From Delphinus delphis (Eukaryota; Chordata; Mammalia; Artiodactyla; Delphinidae), in NCBI RefSeq assembly GCF_949987515.2, contig NC_082701.1, positions 40,193,755 through 40,257,754 of the forward strand: a stretch of 64,000 bases of DNA. The letters run 5' to 3'. Positions 12,241 to 22,318 of the stretch are shown piece by piece; within the stretch, counting starts at the first letter, position 1; each line of letters starts with the position of its first letter. The notes beneath the pieces were generated by a model. The model saw only the letters and a list, made by a program, of their open reading frames with translations, had not been told where the DNA came from and made no database searches. The position numbers and the translations under genes are program-made.

Positions 12241-12368
12241 GTTTTCTTTTTTCTTTTTTGGCCATGCCACATGGCTTGTGGGATTTTAGTTTCCTGACCA
12301 GGGATTGAAACTTGGCCCTCGGCAGTGAGCTCACAGAGTCCTAAGCACTAGGCCGCCAGGGAATTCCC
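12241..12368 (-). mobile_element. Short CHR-2-like SINE
   Basis: Reverse copy reading GGCCATGCCACATGGCTTGTGGG and ending CCGCCAGGGAATTCCC. Flanked by TCTCCTTTT on both sides (12232-12240 and 12369-12377). Confidence 0.85.
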
Positions 12369-12447
12369 TCTCCTTTTCTTAATGATCTTGTAATTTGTCT
12401 AGAAAAATCTCATGCATTCATCAAAGATAAGTTCAAGTCATATATTC

Positions 12448-12652
12448 TTTTTTTTTTTTTGCGGTACCTGGGCCTCTCACTGTTGTGGCCTCTCCCGTTG
12501 CGGAGCACAGGCTCCAGACGCACAGGCTCAGTGGCCATGGCTCACGGGCCCAGCCACTCAGCGGCATGTGGGATCCTCCCGGACCGGGGCACAAACCCGT
12601 ATCCCCTGCATCGGCAGGTGGACTCTCAACCACTGCGCCACCAGGGAAGCCC
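12448..12652 (-). mobile_element. CHR-type SINE just beyond the CCL2 3' end
   Basis: Full-length reverse copy with a T-run and GCGGTACC start. It has a short imperfect duplication (TATATTC at 12441-12447, TATACTC at 12653-12659). It lies about 40 bp beyond the likely end of the CCL2 transcript and in the same transcriptional direction as CCL2. Confidence 0.94.
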
Positions 12653-12689
12653 TATACTCAGCTTTTTAATTTCCTTCAAGAAAATGTCA

Positions 12690-13095
12690 AAAGACAGGTT
12701 TTGTACAAAAATATATATATTTTGTTCAATAGTTATGTAATATACATTTCCACAATAGCACTTTCAGCAATGACTTAGAATGTAAAACAAAAAGTTTTTT
12801 CATTAATCATCCTTGCAAGGACCCTCCCGCCATCCCAGGGGTAGAACTGGGATTCACAGAGGAAAGCAATTTGCCCAAGTCTCCATTTAAAAAAAGAAAC
12901 AAAACACTAGTAGTCATGGAAGATAAACTTAAAACATCAATAACTTAAATAAGATTAATATTACTTAAGGCATCATGTTTCATATCAATAAAGTGCACAC
13001 TCTTTAAAATTATAATAAGATAACATCATAGGGCAGTTAGGGAAAGCCAGAAGAAAACAAACTGTCTTCAGATTCTCGGGTTGTGGAGGGAGTGC
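12690..13095 (-). other. CCL2: CCL2 3' UTR with AU-rich element and non-canonical poly(A) signal
   Basis: Read on the minus strand this segment matches the human CCL2 3' UTR as I know it: TTATTTAAGTTATTGATG (about 12937-12954, contains an ATTTA pentamer) and a terminal block TTTTTGTACAAAACCTG (about 12696-12712). Where human has AATAAATATATTT, this sequence has AACAAAATATATATATTT (about 12708-12726), so the canonical hexamer is missing and AATATA or AACAAA would have to serve. The left end is approximate. Confidence 0.75.
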
Positions 13096-14540
13096 TCAAG
13101 GCTTTGGAGTTTGCCTTTTCTTGTCCAGATGTCTCATGGAGTCCTGGACCCACTTCTGCTTGGGGTCTGCACAGATGTCCTTGCCCAGTATGGTCTTGAA
13201 GCTGTGGAGAAGAGAGGGGACGGTTAGATGGAGTTCCGTTGAGATTTCAGCCTATGAATGCAGCCTATTTACCCCAAGACGCTGCCGTGGGAACTTGAGG
13301 AGGAAAGCAGGTGGAAGGAGGGAGCCCAGGGCAAGTCAGTCCTGTAGATGGGGCAGATAAAGCCATCCTGATTTCAGGCTAAAGAAACCGGGATGGTCTG
13401 AATAAGCACCCAGATGGAGAGTGATGTTAGGAGTAACTTCTTCCCTTGTGGCTGCAGTTTTTCCATTGGGCACCTTTGGATATTGGATTAGGTCATGTAA
13501 CTCTCTGACTTCACATTTGTGAACCATGCCCCTGGCGCCCCGAGGAAGAACTGGACCACGGAGGCCTGAAGTGTTCAACTCACATCACAGCTTCTTTGGG
13601 ACACTTGCTGCTGGTGACTCTTCTATAGCTCATCAGCCTCTGATTCGAGATCTTCTTATTGGCGAATGTATAACAGCAGGTGACTGGGGAGTTAATTGCA
13701 TCTGGAAATAGAACCACAAAGAAAAAGCACTTTAGGACGGACTAGGTTCTTTCTGATCTCAATCAGAGCAGAAAAGAGGAGTAAGGAGAAGACAAAAGGG
13801 AGTCAGGAGTGGAGGTAGAACCACTTAAATCCCAATACTTCTGCCTATGCTAGAATAGCATACAAACTCAGTTTCCTATGCTTTAAAATGGGTATACAGC
13901 ATCGATAATGAACTGAGGGAAGGGAGCTCTGTTAAAACTAAATAACTTAAAGAAAAAACTAAATAACTTTTGGAAGTGCTCTTAGGAGGAGCTAATAATC
14001 CAAGTTATCAGGGTCAGGGACACAGCTGTGGGTCCCCTTTAGGCTCCAAGTAATCGATGCTTGGTTGTGAGTTTCCCTGGTACCCACTGCCTCTGCAAAA
14101 CTGAGTCTCTGGAGTCCAGATTCCAGGTCTCCTCCTCTGCCCTCCACAGTATCTGGAAATACCCTGCCAGAGAACCCCCTCTCTTTATATCCCAGTCCCC
14201 AAATTTTGCTGAAAGGAGCCAGGGCAGTAACTGCTCTGGGTTCAGGCTTCCAGAGCTGGAGTTCTGGAAGGAGCTGGATTTGGGGTCTGCAGCTGGAATT
14301 CTCATCCCGGCTCTGCCCAAGGGAAGCTCTGTGATCAAGCTCACTCCTATGCCTCTCTGACTTTCCTAGTTAAAGCGAGAGTGTGGGTACCTTCTGCTCT
14401 GATGGCCCATCACAACCCAGGGATGGGGTGATGTGCTTCAAAGGGAAAGAGACAGGGGACTTACCTGGCTGAGCGAGCACCTGGGTGCTGAAGGCGGCTG
14501 TTGTGAGCAGCAGACACAGGAGGGCTGCGGACACCTTCAT
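13096..14540 (-). CDS. CCL2: C-C motif chemokine 2 (MCP-1), spliced in three exons
   Basis: Exons on the minus strand: exon 1 14465-14540 (76 nt), exon 2 13584-13701 (118 nt), exon 3 13096-13201 (106 nt). Introns of 763 and 382 bp have consensus ends (gtaagt...ttccag; gtgagt...ccacag). Together they encode 99 residues plus TGA, the family's usual length. Residues 1-23 are a signal peptide ([12 protein letters not shown] start, VLA cleavage), giving a mature N-terminal Gln-Pro-Asp-Ala-Ile-Asn. Chemokine cysteines are at 34, 35, 59 and 75. Mature Tyr13, Arg24, Lys35 and Lys38, important for CCR2 binding in human MCP-1, are present, as is Pro8. The [20 protein letters not shown] core is MCP-1-like. 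The human N-glycosylation sequon at precursor Asn37 is absent (Thr37). The protein is a secreted monocyte attractant acting through CCR2 and binding glycosaminoglycans. Ending KRQTPKP resembles bovine CCL2. Confidence 0.97.
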
Positions 14541-14765
14541 GTTGGAGGGAGAGGATTCAAGATTCAGCGTGGGAGCTGTTGGTTTCTGGATTGGTCTCAG
14601 CCTCTCTGCTCCTGCAGTGGCTTTGCCTGCCTTTTATTGAAAACCAAGAGGGTGGAGCAATGGGAGAGAGGTTGGCCCAGGACAGCATCATCCTCAATGA
14701 ATGACGAAGTGGAATCTTGAAAGTGCTGAGCAAGTGAAGCACCCGAAGACATTTCCAGGAAGTAG
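14541..14765 (-). promoter_or_regulatory. CCL2: CCL2 proximal promoter and 5' UTR
   Basis: On the minus strand the GAGAGGCTGAGACC motif that begins the human transcript lies at about 14593-14606, giving a 5' UTR near 66 nt. A TATA-like CAATAAAAGG (14630-14639; human has CAATAAGAGG at the same place) is 24-33 bp upstream. Further up, CTTCCTGGAAAT (14751-14762) and TTGCTCAGC (near 14726-14734) match the human proximal promoter. TTCCTGGAA fits a STAT-type palindrome. The TTCATTGAGG region has no perfect AP-1 site. Confidence 0.85.
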
Positions 14766-16822
14766 AAGAGAGAAGCGGTAGGTCAGGACTGGACACTTTT
14801 TCCATTCGAAGCTGAGATAAAAAGAAATGGGAGGAGCAGGGTACAGTTATATCCCGAGAGACCACAGACGTAAACCAAACGGTTTATTCTTAAGGATTCT
14901 GCTTTCTCCGAAGTGAAAACTGCAGAAAGGAAGGGAAGCAAGAGAAAGAGAGGTCACAAGGACGATGAAAGCATCTCTGAGCTTAACCATGGTTTAACCC
15001 TGGTCTACCTTCAAGCAACATCCCAGGGGACCTTCAAGCCAAGAAACGGTTCTGAAGTCTTGGCAGCTCCCCCCCCGCCCCGCAACAGCATACTAAATCC
15101 CCTTGCTCTTTAAAATGTAGGATGGTGGTACAATTGAAGCTTAGCCGAACTATAGGGTTTTTTTAAACTATAAAAGTGAATTCTAGAATCATCGGATTTA
15201 AGACTTGGAAGAAGCCCTCTAAATCATGTAGTGCTGCAAAAGAAATTTTCATGTAATACTAATGCAGTACTTACTCTGTGCCAGGAATATTCTAAGCCCT
15301 TTACAAATGCCAAGCCTTTCAATTCTCCAACCCCATCTAGTAGGTATTGTTCATTCCAATTTTATAGCCAGGCAACGAAGATACAGAGAAGGTAAGTAAC
15401 CTGCTTGAGTTCCCCCAAGAAGAACCCAGTGTCTTGTGCTGTCATGACTAGGACATATGAAAGGGGCACATTCCCCAGCTGGCTCTCTGGTCATTTACCT
15501 GGGTGCCCTCTGTCCTCAGCCTCTGCCAAACTAGCTGACATCTAAAGGGGAGTCGGGGATGTTCCTTGCGGTTAAGTCATTATGGGATTTGGAGCCTGTG
15601 GTTAGCACAGCAGGCAGACAAGACAAGAAGTGTGTCCTTTGCTACGGCGGCTGTTAGCCCAGCTTCTTTCTGGATTCCTAGGTAGCAGGGGTGAGCAAAG
15701 GAACAGCATTACTGGAATTAGAACACTTGCCTTCATGCTGCAGCTCTGTCTTAGATTTCCTCAGAAACCCCAGAAGCAGTCATAATACCTAAGACCTCAG
15801 CATTCATTTCAGTGAACTCTTTTCTCTTACAAATATGATAGGATTCCTTGAGGCATGTTGGTGGCTAAGTCGAGCCTCGAATTCAGGTCTCTACTCCCCC
15901 ATTCCACTGCCTCGTGCTTTTGAGCTTGCTTGGTCTTTGCCCAGTGAGCATGGAAGGAGCTGGTGACCTTTCTTTCTTAGAGAGTCTTTGAGACAAGGTC
16001 TATGAAATACATGGAACTTTTTGGAAGAACCGTCTGACATTTGTAACCACTACTACATTTGTAATAAGAAATGGGTTCTATTGAACAAACGACTGTATCT
16101 GGTCCATATTAGTGGTGAGTAATGGCGAAGAAGAGGACTAGCTGGTGTCACTGAGTGTTTCCCAGGAGCCAGGCCCTGTGCTTGGGTGATTTCCAGCATT
16201 GTCTCATTGGTCCTCCAAACAACCCAACTTGCCTTACATTGCAACTGAAGTGAACTCACTTGTCGAGGATCTCACAGGTAAGAGCAGGTGGGGCTGAGAT
16301 TCCCACCCAGGACACTGATTCCAGAATCCCTACTTCCAGGCACTAGGCTTAATGTCTCAGGATGGATATTGGTTTCCTAGAGAATCTAAGAGCAGAGAAT
16401 CTATGGAGAAGCCATGCCAGGCTCTTGGGTGTGATTCCAAAAGGGCAGGACAAAGAGAACAAATTAACCTGGGCACTGCTCTGCTTGTGCCCCTCTAGGA
16501 GCCTTAACTGCATTCTGCCTGACTCCTTTTAACCCGCCTACCACCTCCTCAACCCCGACTTGGGCTGTTTTGCTCAGTGCTCTGCCAACAGCTCTATCCA
16601 TTCTTACTGAATGAGTCAATTATTTTCAGGAATGGAGACTGTGTAACGTCATGTATGTCTTCTCAGACCATCTCACCTTAACTTCTGAGACATTTTTCCT
16701 CATATTAATGGAAATTCCTCTCTAGTCTATTAGTGTCCTTTTCTGTGGACTTGGTGGATTTCATCCCGTTTCCTTCTAGAATCCGGTCATTCCTTGGATT
16801 TTTGTCTAGGTTAACAAATTTA
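14766..16822. other. CCL2 upstream region with MIR fossils
   Basis: No coding sequence. About 15250-15440 is a MIR (TACTCTGTGCCAGGAATATTC then AGGCAACGAAGATACAGAGAAGG) in plus orientation. A second MIR-like patch spans about 16150-16330. The rest, between the CCL2 promoter and distal enhancer, is unassigned. Confidence 0.55.
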
Positions 16823-16838
16823 AAGATGTTGAGATCTT

Positions 16839-17192
16839 AAAAAATGTAAGTCTATAAGAAAAAAACCCCACAAAACCCCCATAATATTGAAAAGTAATAG
16901 AACATCTGGGTCTGAAGGTTTTATCTGGAAAGTTTTCAGCTGGATAGATATCAGGCTTTCGTATATGATTATTCAGGTTGTCTATTTCTTTGTGGGAAAG
17001 TTTGGGAATTTGTTTCTTGTGATGTATTGATTGGTTTTATGTATCGTGTTGAATTTATGGACATATATTTGTCCACAATATTCTTTTATTACCTCTTTAT
17101 TGTCTAAAGGTTAAACGCTGATGTATCATCTTTCATTCATGACATTGATAATTTGTCTTTATAAATAAAAATATAATTCCCCTAAAAAAATC
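16839..17192 (-). mobile_element. L1 ORF2 fragment flanked by a 16-bp direct repeat
   Basis: The interior reads as the reverse complement of an L1 ORF2 stretch and ends on the right in A-rich TAAATAAAAATATAATTCCCC. The 16-mer AAGATGTTGAGATCTT occurs on both sides (16823-16838 and 17193-17208), as expected of a target-site duplication. A right-hand A-rich end with antisense ORF2 would fit an insertion with 5' inversion. Confidence 0.7.
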
Positions 17193-17464
17193 AAGATGTT
17201 GAGATCTTGAAACTGCTCTCTCTTGATTCTGCTAGGTAGTTATCATTCCTCGTCTCCTAGAGCCAATGCACCTGTAGAGATCTTACAGTACATCTCCTCT
17301 TCTTATGTAAGGAAACCATATTCTTGATATGGGCAGGGAGAGCAGCTGGCCTCTGGTCACCCATAGTCACACAGAGAAGTTTTCTGGGTTTTTTTTCTGA
17401 GTTTTCAGACAGACTTCTGAGTATTTGAAGCCATGTCTCTGCTTCAGGAAGGGATCACCATTTT

Positions 17465-17680
17465 TGGAAAGTGACTCAGTCACTGCAAGTGTCAGGCAAC
17501 AAACAGATCAAAGGTGAAAGATGAGTCAGAAGAGAAAGTCTTCAGGAAGATGGTAGCTGCCTCCCTATCACTTCTGCTCAGTCAAGAAGAGCTGCTCTCC
17601 CCAGATGGAGGGTCAATCACAGGATGGGAGAAACAAGTGGAAATTCCCACTCTGAGGCAGCTCTGGAAGTCCCCAGATTC
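17465..17680 (-). promoter_or_regulatory. Probable CCL2 distal NF-kB/AP-1 enhancer
   Basis: Two kappa-B-type sites 26 bp apart read on the minus strand as GGGGACTTCC (17665-17674) and GGGAATTTCC (17639-17648). Two AP-1-type sites lie closer to the gene: TGACTCA at 17472-17478 and TGAGTCA at 17522-17528. They sit about 2.9-3.1 kb upstream of the likely start site. Human CCL2 has a known distal enhancer near -2.6 kb with two NF-kB sites about 28 bp apart, and the AGAGTGGGAATTTCCACT context is alike. In that family member the block drives TNF and IL-1 induction. Confidence 0.8.
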
Positions 17681-19318
17681 CTTGGAGAAGAATGCACTTG
17701 GCTGGAGCCTGCATTCCAGATGCTGGGTTTGGATCCAGAGACGTCTCACGGGGGGCATGTGCTGCGAACATCCCAGTGCAAGGTCCGGGTTGGGGCCCTG
17801 CTTCAGGGCATGCAAGGGAAAGGCCCCGGGGAGAGTTGTGGCGAGAAGGCAGGGTTAAGGTTTTGCTGTTCCCCAGAATCCCCAGTCCCCCTGGGACCCC
17901 TCCTCAACAACACACAGATGAGGAATGGAAAAGTTCCTCTTGGTGAATAATCTTTCCTTCCTTCCTCCCTGTGGGCTGACCTCACCCCCCGCCCCAACCC
18001 GGATCTTCCGCGTGGACCTTGATCATCAGCCCAGACTCCCACTCAGTGTCAGGGGCAAAGGAAAGAGGAACTGAGAGTGATCTTTCTAGACATATCAGAA
18101 GCCAGCACCTCGCCCCTGCCTTGGTCCCTTCCACAGTTCGGTTGCTTCCCCCTCTGCATCTAGCACGGGGCGCACTTACCTTTGCATGCTGATGCTTCTC
18201 CGGTTCAGGCCTTAGAGTGAGATACACAGTAGGCCTTGCACCCATTAGGTCCTTTCTAGACACTTCCCCAGGCCTCTCCTCCTGCTGCTACCTACCGTTC
18301 TCCTCCACGTTAGCTCTGAATTCTAGGGAGGACAGAGCTTACTTTCCTGGGGCCCCAACTCTAGGATCCCTTGCCTTTCAAGGATGAGAAATCCATTCTT
18401 TATTCTTGCACAGAATGTCAGATAAAAACAGAACCTTGGAGATTATCTTCCTGTTTCATGGATGGGGAGATTGAGGCCAAGAAAGAGGCTGTGACAGGCC
18501 TGAGGTGACGTAGTAGACGAACAGCAGAGTTTGTGGGGACTTGTCCGTTTCTGGGTTCTCAGCGTAGCACCCTTCCTCAGATGCTGCACTAACTCCTTGT
18601 TATAACACACAAACAGTTAGCATCTTTTCGGTACACAGCACCAGGTAGGGGACTGGGATTGGAGGATGGGAAAAGCGAGCCAGACATGCAGCCTGCTTTC
18701 CAGATGAGATGATTAAGTAGCCACGGGAAGTCAGGCTGAGTTTATAAATAAACCTAAGCAGTGCTCACCCCAAGCTTCAGCATCCAGGCATTTCCTGTGT
18801 TCCAGGTGGATCCGCCTCAAGTTTATATGTGTGAAAGAGCCGAGGATGTTTGGGGGAGGGAGCAGTGGGGGGATAGCCTATGGGAAGAGAAAGGAAAGAT
18901 TCACCTGCAACAGCCAGCTCTTGTTGGTTGGGGACGGAGAGAATGGGTCTCAGCCCAGTGGGGGGCTTGTCACTTAGACTGCCTTGTGGGCCAGTCCTCA
19001 GGGACCAGCACCTGAGCCCTACAGTGAGGGGCTGCTCTGGGCAAGGGGGTCACGTCTAAGAAAATCGTTAGGATAATGACAGTGTAAGACTCGATACTGC
19101 TCCCCAGATAGACTGTAACCAGGGGTAGCACCATGTGGGAGAAGCCACTTTCTAGGGATTGCACTGCCCAAGGTGCCCCAGGCAGTGTCAAGGGGGCTGG
19201 TGAGCACAGTTGAGGTACCCCTGTGACAGCCCTGAACTTGGGGGCATCGTAGGGAAACAGAGCTCATGAAGAGCAGGTGGAGTGGAGACAGAGAAACACT
19301 GCTTTGACAGCCTTCTAT
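17681..19318. other. Intergenic, moderately GC-rich
   Basis: No gene recognised. Overlapping open frames near 17514-17950 have no known domain and overlap the enhancer. A MIR-like segment in plus orientation lies at about 18410-18550. Confidence 0.5.
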
Positions 19319-19328
19319 GGCATCCGTG

Positions 19329-19552
19329 GTTTTTGTTTGTTTGTTTGTTTGTTTGTTTTTGTGGTACGCGGGCCTCTCACTGTTGTGGCCTCTCCCGTTG
19401 CGGAGCACAGGCTCCGGGCACGCAGGCTCAGTGGCCATGGCTCATGGGCCCAGCCGCTCCGCGGCATGTGGGAGCTTCCCAGACCGGGGCACGAATCCAT
19501 GTCCCCTGCATCGGCAGGCGGACTCTCAACCACTGCGCCACCAGGGAAGCCC
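19329..19552 (-). mobile_element. CHR-type SINE
   Basis: Reverse copy whose tail has become a (GTTT)n run (19331-19359). Exact 10-bp duplication GGCATCCGTG at 19319-19328 and 19553-19562. Confidence 0.96.
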
Positions 19553-19562
19553 GGCATCCGTG

Positions 19563-20234
19563 TTTTAACACCTGTGTTGGGGTCCTCTGAAGGAAACGCA
19601 AGTGACACACAGAATCACTGCAATAACCAGAGAGATGCAGAGCTGTGAGAGCCCCAGCTACGGGGCTCAGGAAAGCTTCATGGTGGTTATTTTAAGATGG
19701 GCTCAGGGGTTGGCAGGTTTCGAACCTTGGGTGATTACTGGATGGAGGAGGGGTGCATTCTGGAGCGAACTTAGAGAGATCAGAGGTTTAAAGTGCTCAC
19801 ATAGCTTCTTGGGATCTTGTTAAAGTACAGATTCTGATTCTGTAAGTCTTGGGTGGGCCTGAGATCCTGCATTTCTAACCAGCTCCCAGGTGAGGCTTAT
19901 GATACTGGCCTATCGTCCCATTAGAAGAACCTTAAAAGGGCTCAGCAGGGGAAATTGTGGTCAGGGGTGGGAAACATGAGCAGTTCATCGTGTCTAGACA
20001 AGGGTTCTTACCTGTGGCTCTTGGCTAGGCTTCAAGAACCGTCTGTAATTGTGTCCCACATTTACGTGATTGTGTATTTTTCTGGAGAGCAGGTCCGTAG
20101 CTGCCATCAGATTAGCAAAGGCATCCGTGACCTCCAGATAGTTAAGGACCACTGAACCTAACAAAAATAGAGTTCTGGTCTTTACCTCTGACCTGCTGAA
20201 TCGCAGTCTGTAATTTTATTATTTAAAGATTATT
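19563..20234. other. Intergenic with a MER5A-like DNA transposon fossil
   Basis: About 19795-19915 resembles MER5A (hAT-Charlie non-autonomous) in reverse: TCTGATTCTGTAAGTC, then TGCATTTCTAACCAGCTCCC. No gene seen. Confidence 0.55.
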
Positions 20235-20490
20235 TTTTCTTTCTTTCCCCCTTTTTTAAATTGAAGTATACTTGATTTACAATGTTGTGTTAGTTTCTGC
20301 TATACAGTAAAGTGATTCAGTTATACGTATATATTGATATTCTTTTCCATTGTGGTCTATCACAGGATATTGACTATAGTTCCCTGTGTTCTACAGTAGG
20401 ACCTTGTTGTTTATCTATTCTCTATATAATAGTTTGCATCTGCTAACCCCAAACTCCCAGTCCATCCCTCCCCCACCCCCCCAAAGCTGT
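20235..20490 (-). mobile_element. L1 3' UTR fragment
   Basis: Reverse-oriented L1 3' end: AATTGAAGTATACTTGATTTACAATG, then the TGTGTTAGTTTCTGCTATACAG motif, through TCCCTGTGTTCTACAGTAGG to a C-rich stretch at 20468-20482. Confidence 0.88.
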
Positions 20491-20978
20491 ATTTTTTCTA
20501 AGCTCTCCTCCTACCCTCAGATGATTGCTGGTCTATATTTGGGCACCCCTGGGCTGAGCATAGGGTGCATGGGGTAGAGGCTGTGCTGGAGGGCTGGGTG
20601 GCACAAACAGGAGAAAGGCACAGACAGAAAAAAGAAAACAGGGAGATGGAAAGTGTAAGAGAAGAGAGGGGGTAAAGAAGAAGGAAACTTGAATCGTGGA
20701 AAGAGCCCCAGGCAATGTCAGGCCACTAGGGCCAGAGGCCTGGCTCTGCTTCTGTCTAGCTCGATGGCTTTGCACAAGTCACTTGACTTCTCTGGGCCTC
20801 TTCTGTAACGTATGATTAGTAAGACAGCGTTTCTAACATTGTCATGAGACTCCTATGAAATAATAAGCCAAAGGTGTTTTGTAAGCAATGTGTAAAAAGT
20901 TGTGTCACTCTGAGGGCCTGAGCAATACGATCTCAGACAGTCTCTGGGTACAAGGCCAAGCCCAGGAAGCCCTGATGG
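20491..20978. other. Purine-rich patch and a MIR fossil
   Basis: About 20600-20690 is strongly purine-rich on the plus strand. About 20700-20880 is MIR-like in plus orientation (CAAGTCACTTGACTTCTCTGGGCCTC core). No coding sequence. Confidence 0.55.
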
Positions 20979-21100
20979 TTTTTTTTTTTTGACCGCACTA
21001 CATGGCATGTGGGATCTTAGTTCACTGGCCAAGGATCCAACCCGTGCCTCCTGCAGCTGGAAGTGTGGATTCTTAACCACTGGACCACTGGGGAAGTCCC
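20979..21100 (-). mobile_element. Short CHR-2-like SINE
   Basis: T-run followed by GACCGCACTACATGGCATGTGGG and ending in GGACCACTGGGGAAGTCCC. The flanking duplication is weak (CCAAGCC on both sides). Confidence 0.82.
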
Positions 21101-22269
21101 CAAGCCTCCACTCTTATTTCTTGCTCTGAAAGTGGATTGGGCATCTATACCATGCAGTCAGGTTTCGATTTCCCGGGCTCTTTTTTATCAGTTTTCTTGT
21201 CTGTGTGTGGACAGGGAGAGAGCCTTTAGGGGCTGACAAAAACTGAGGGTCAGAGAGGAGCAGCTCCCAAATCGAGTTAGGGTATCAGCTCCCTCACCCA
21301 GCAGCCAGCTCTCACTGGAAGTTCACATTCTGACACGTCCTTGTCTGCCTTTAACCTCCTGTGGCCCCCAGAGTCATTCTTGGCTTCTAGAACCCTCCAT
21401 GCTCCATCCCACCTCAAGGTCCTTGCCCAGGCCGGACCCCAGCTCCTGGTACAGTGTCTTTCCTATAATGGATTCTCAACAAATATTGTTTGAACTAATG
21501 AACAGCCCAAGACTCTCACAGCATTTCTCCCAGATATCTGAATTATGGGATGATTTAGTATCAGGCAGGGAAATGAGTAGGGAAGCAAGACTTTTTTTAC
21601 CGAGTTCCCCACTTCTTCTATTTGGGGACGAGATCGTGGCAGGGCTGGGGAAACAGTGCCTGGACCACTACCAAATGGTGGCTTTCGGGGGCCCCATAAA
21701 TCCCTTATGGGGATGGGCTGTTTCTCCCTTTTGGTTGCAAAACGTGCATGCCGAGAAAGGGAAAGTTCAACCCAAAAAAAGCTCCTGCTTTGTTAATAGT
21801 TTCAGGTGGCTCGCTGGTGGAACCTGTGGTTGCAAAGCACTGGCTACACTCCAAAGTTCTCCCTGCATTTACGTAAATTGGAGTCTGAGAGAGGGTCTGA
21901 ATGAGGATGCTGAAGGTATTTGTGCAAGGGAGAGAGTGATCTTGGGGGAAATTGTTCTGCAAAACACATGCAACCTTTCTGGCTTAGATGCAGGGACCTG
22001 AGAACAAAACATTATTAAATAATCCACCTAATGGTGTAGGAATGTCAGGCATGCAGGTGGGCAGGGATTTTTGTCCTGTATCCCCAGCACTAGCACCCAG
22101 CATTAGGGGTTTGACATATATGTGATAACGAATGAATTAGGGGAAGATAACTAGAGCTGGAAGGTGCCTGAGAGGTCCTAGAGTTGACAATCCCTGCCCT
22201 GATTAAATCAAAATGGGGAAAAGAATGTTTCCCAGGATTTTAGTGCACTCGTAAGTCAGTGCAGACAAG

Positions 22270-22271
<2 letters not shown>
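21101..22271. other. Intergenic with L2 fragments
   Basis: About 21330-21500 and 22060-22140 resemble L2 3'-end pieces in plus orientation. A 200-codon open frame (21399-22001) starts in the L2 piece and has no recognisable domain, signal or splice logic. I do not call it a gene. Confidence 0.5.

Positions 22272-22317
<46 letters not shown>
22272..22317. repeat. (TG)n microsatellite
   Basis: Uninterrupted GT/TG dinucleotides, about 23 units. Confidence 0.98.

Positions 22318-22318
<1 letters not shown>

Noticed and set aside
21399..22001. 200-codon plus-strand open frame, the longest outside simple repeats
   Set aside because: It begins inside an L2 fragment and shows no domain, signal peptide or compositional sign of coding, and no splice context. 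Treated as chance.
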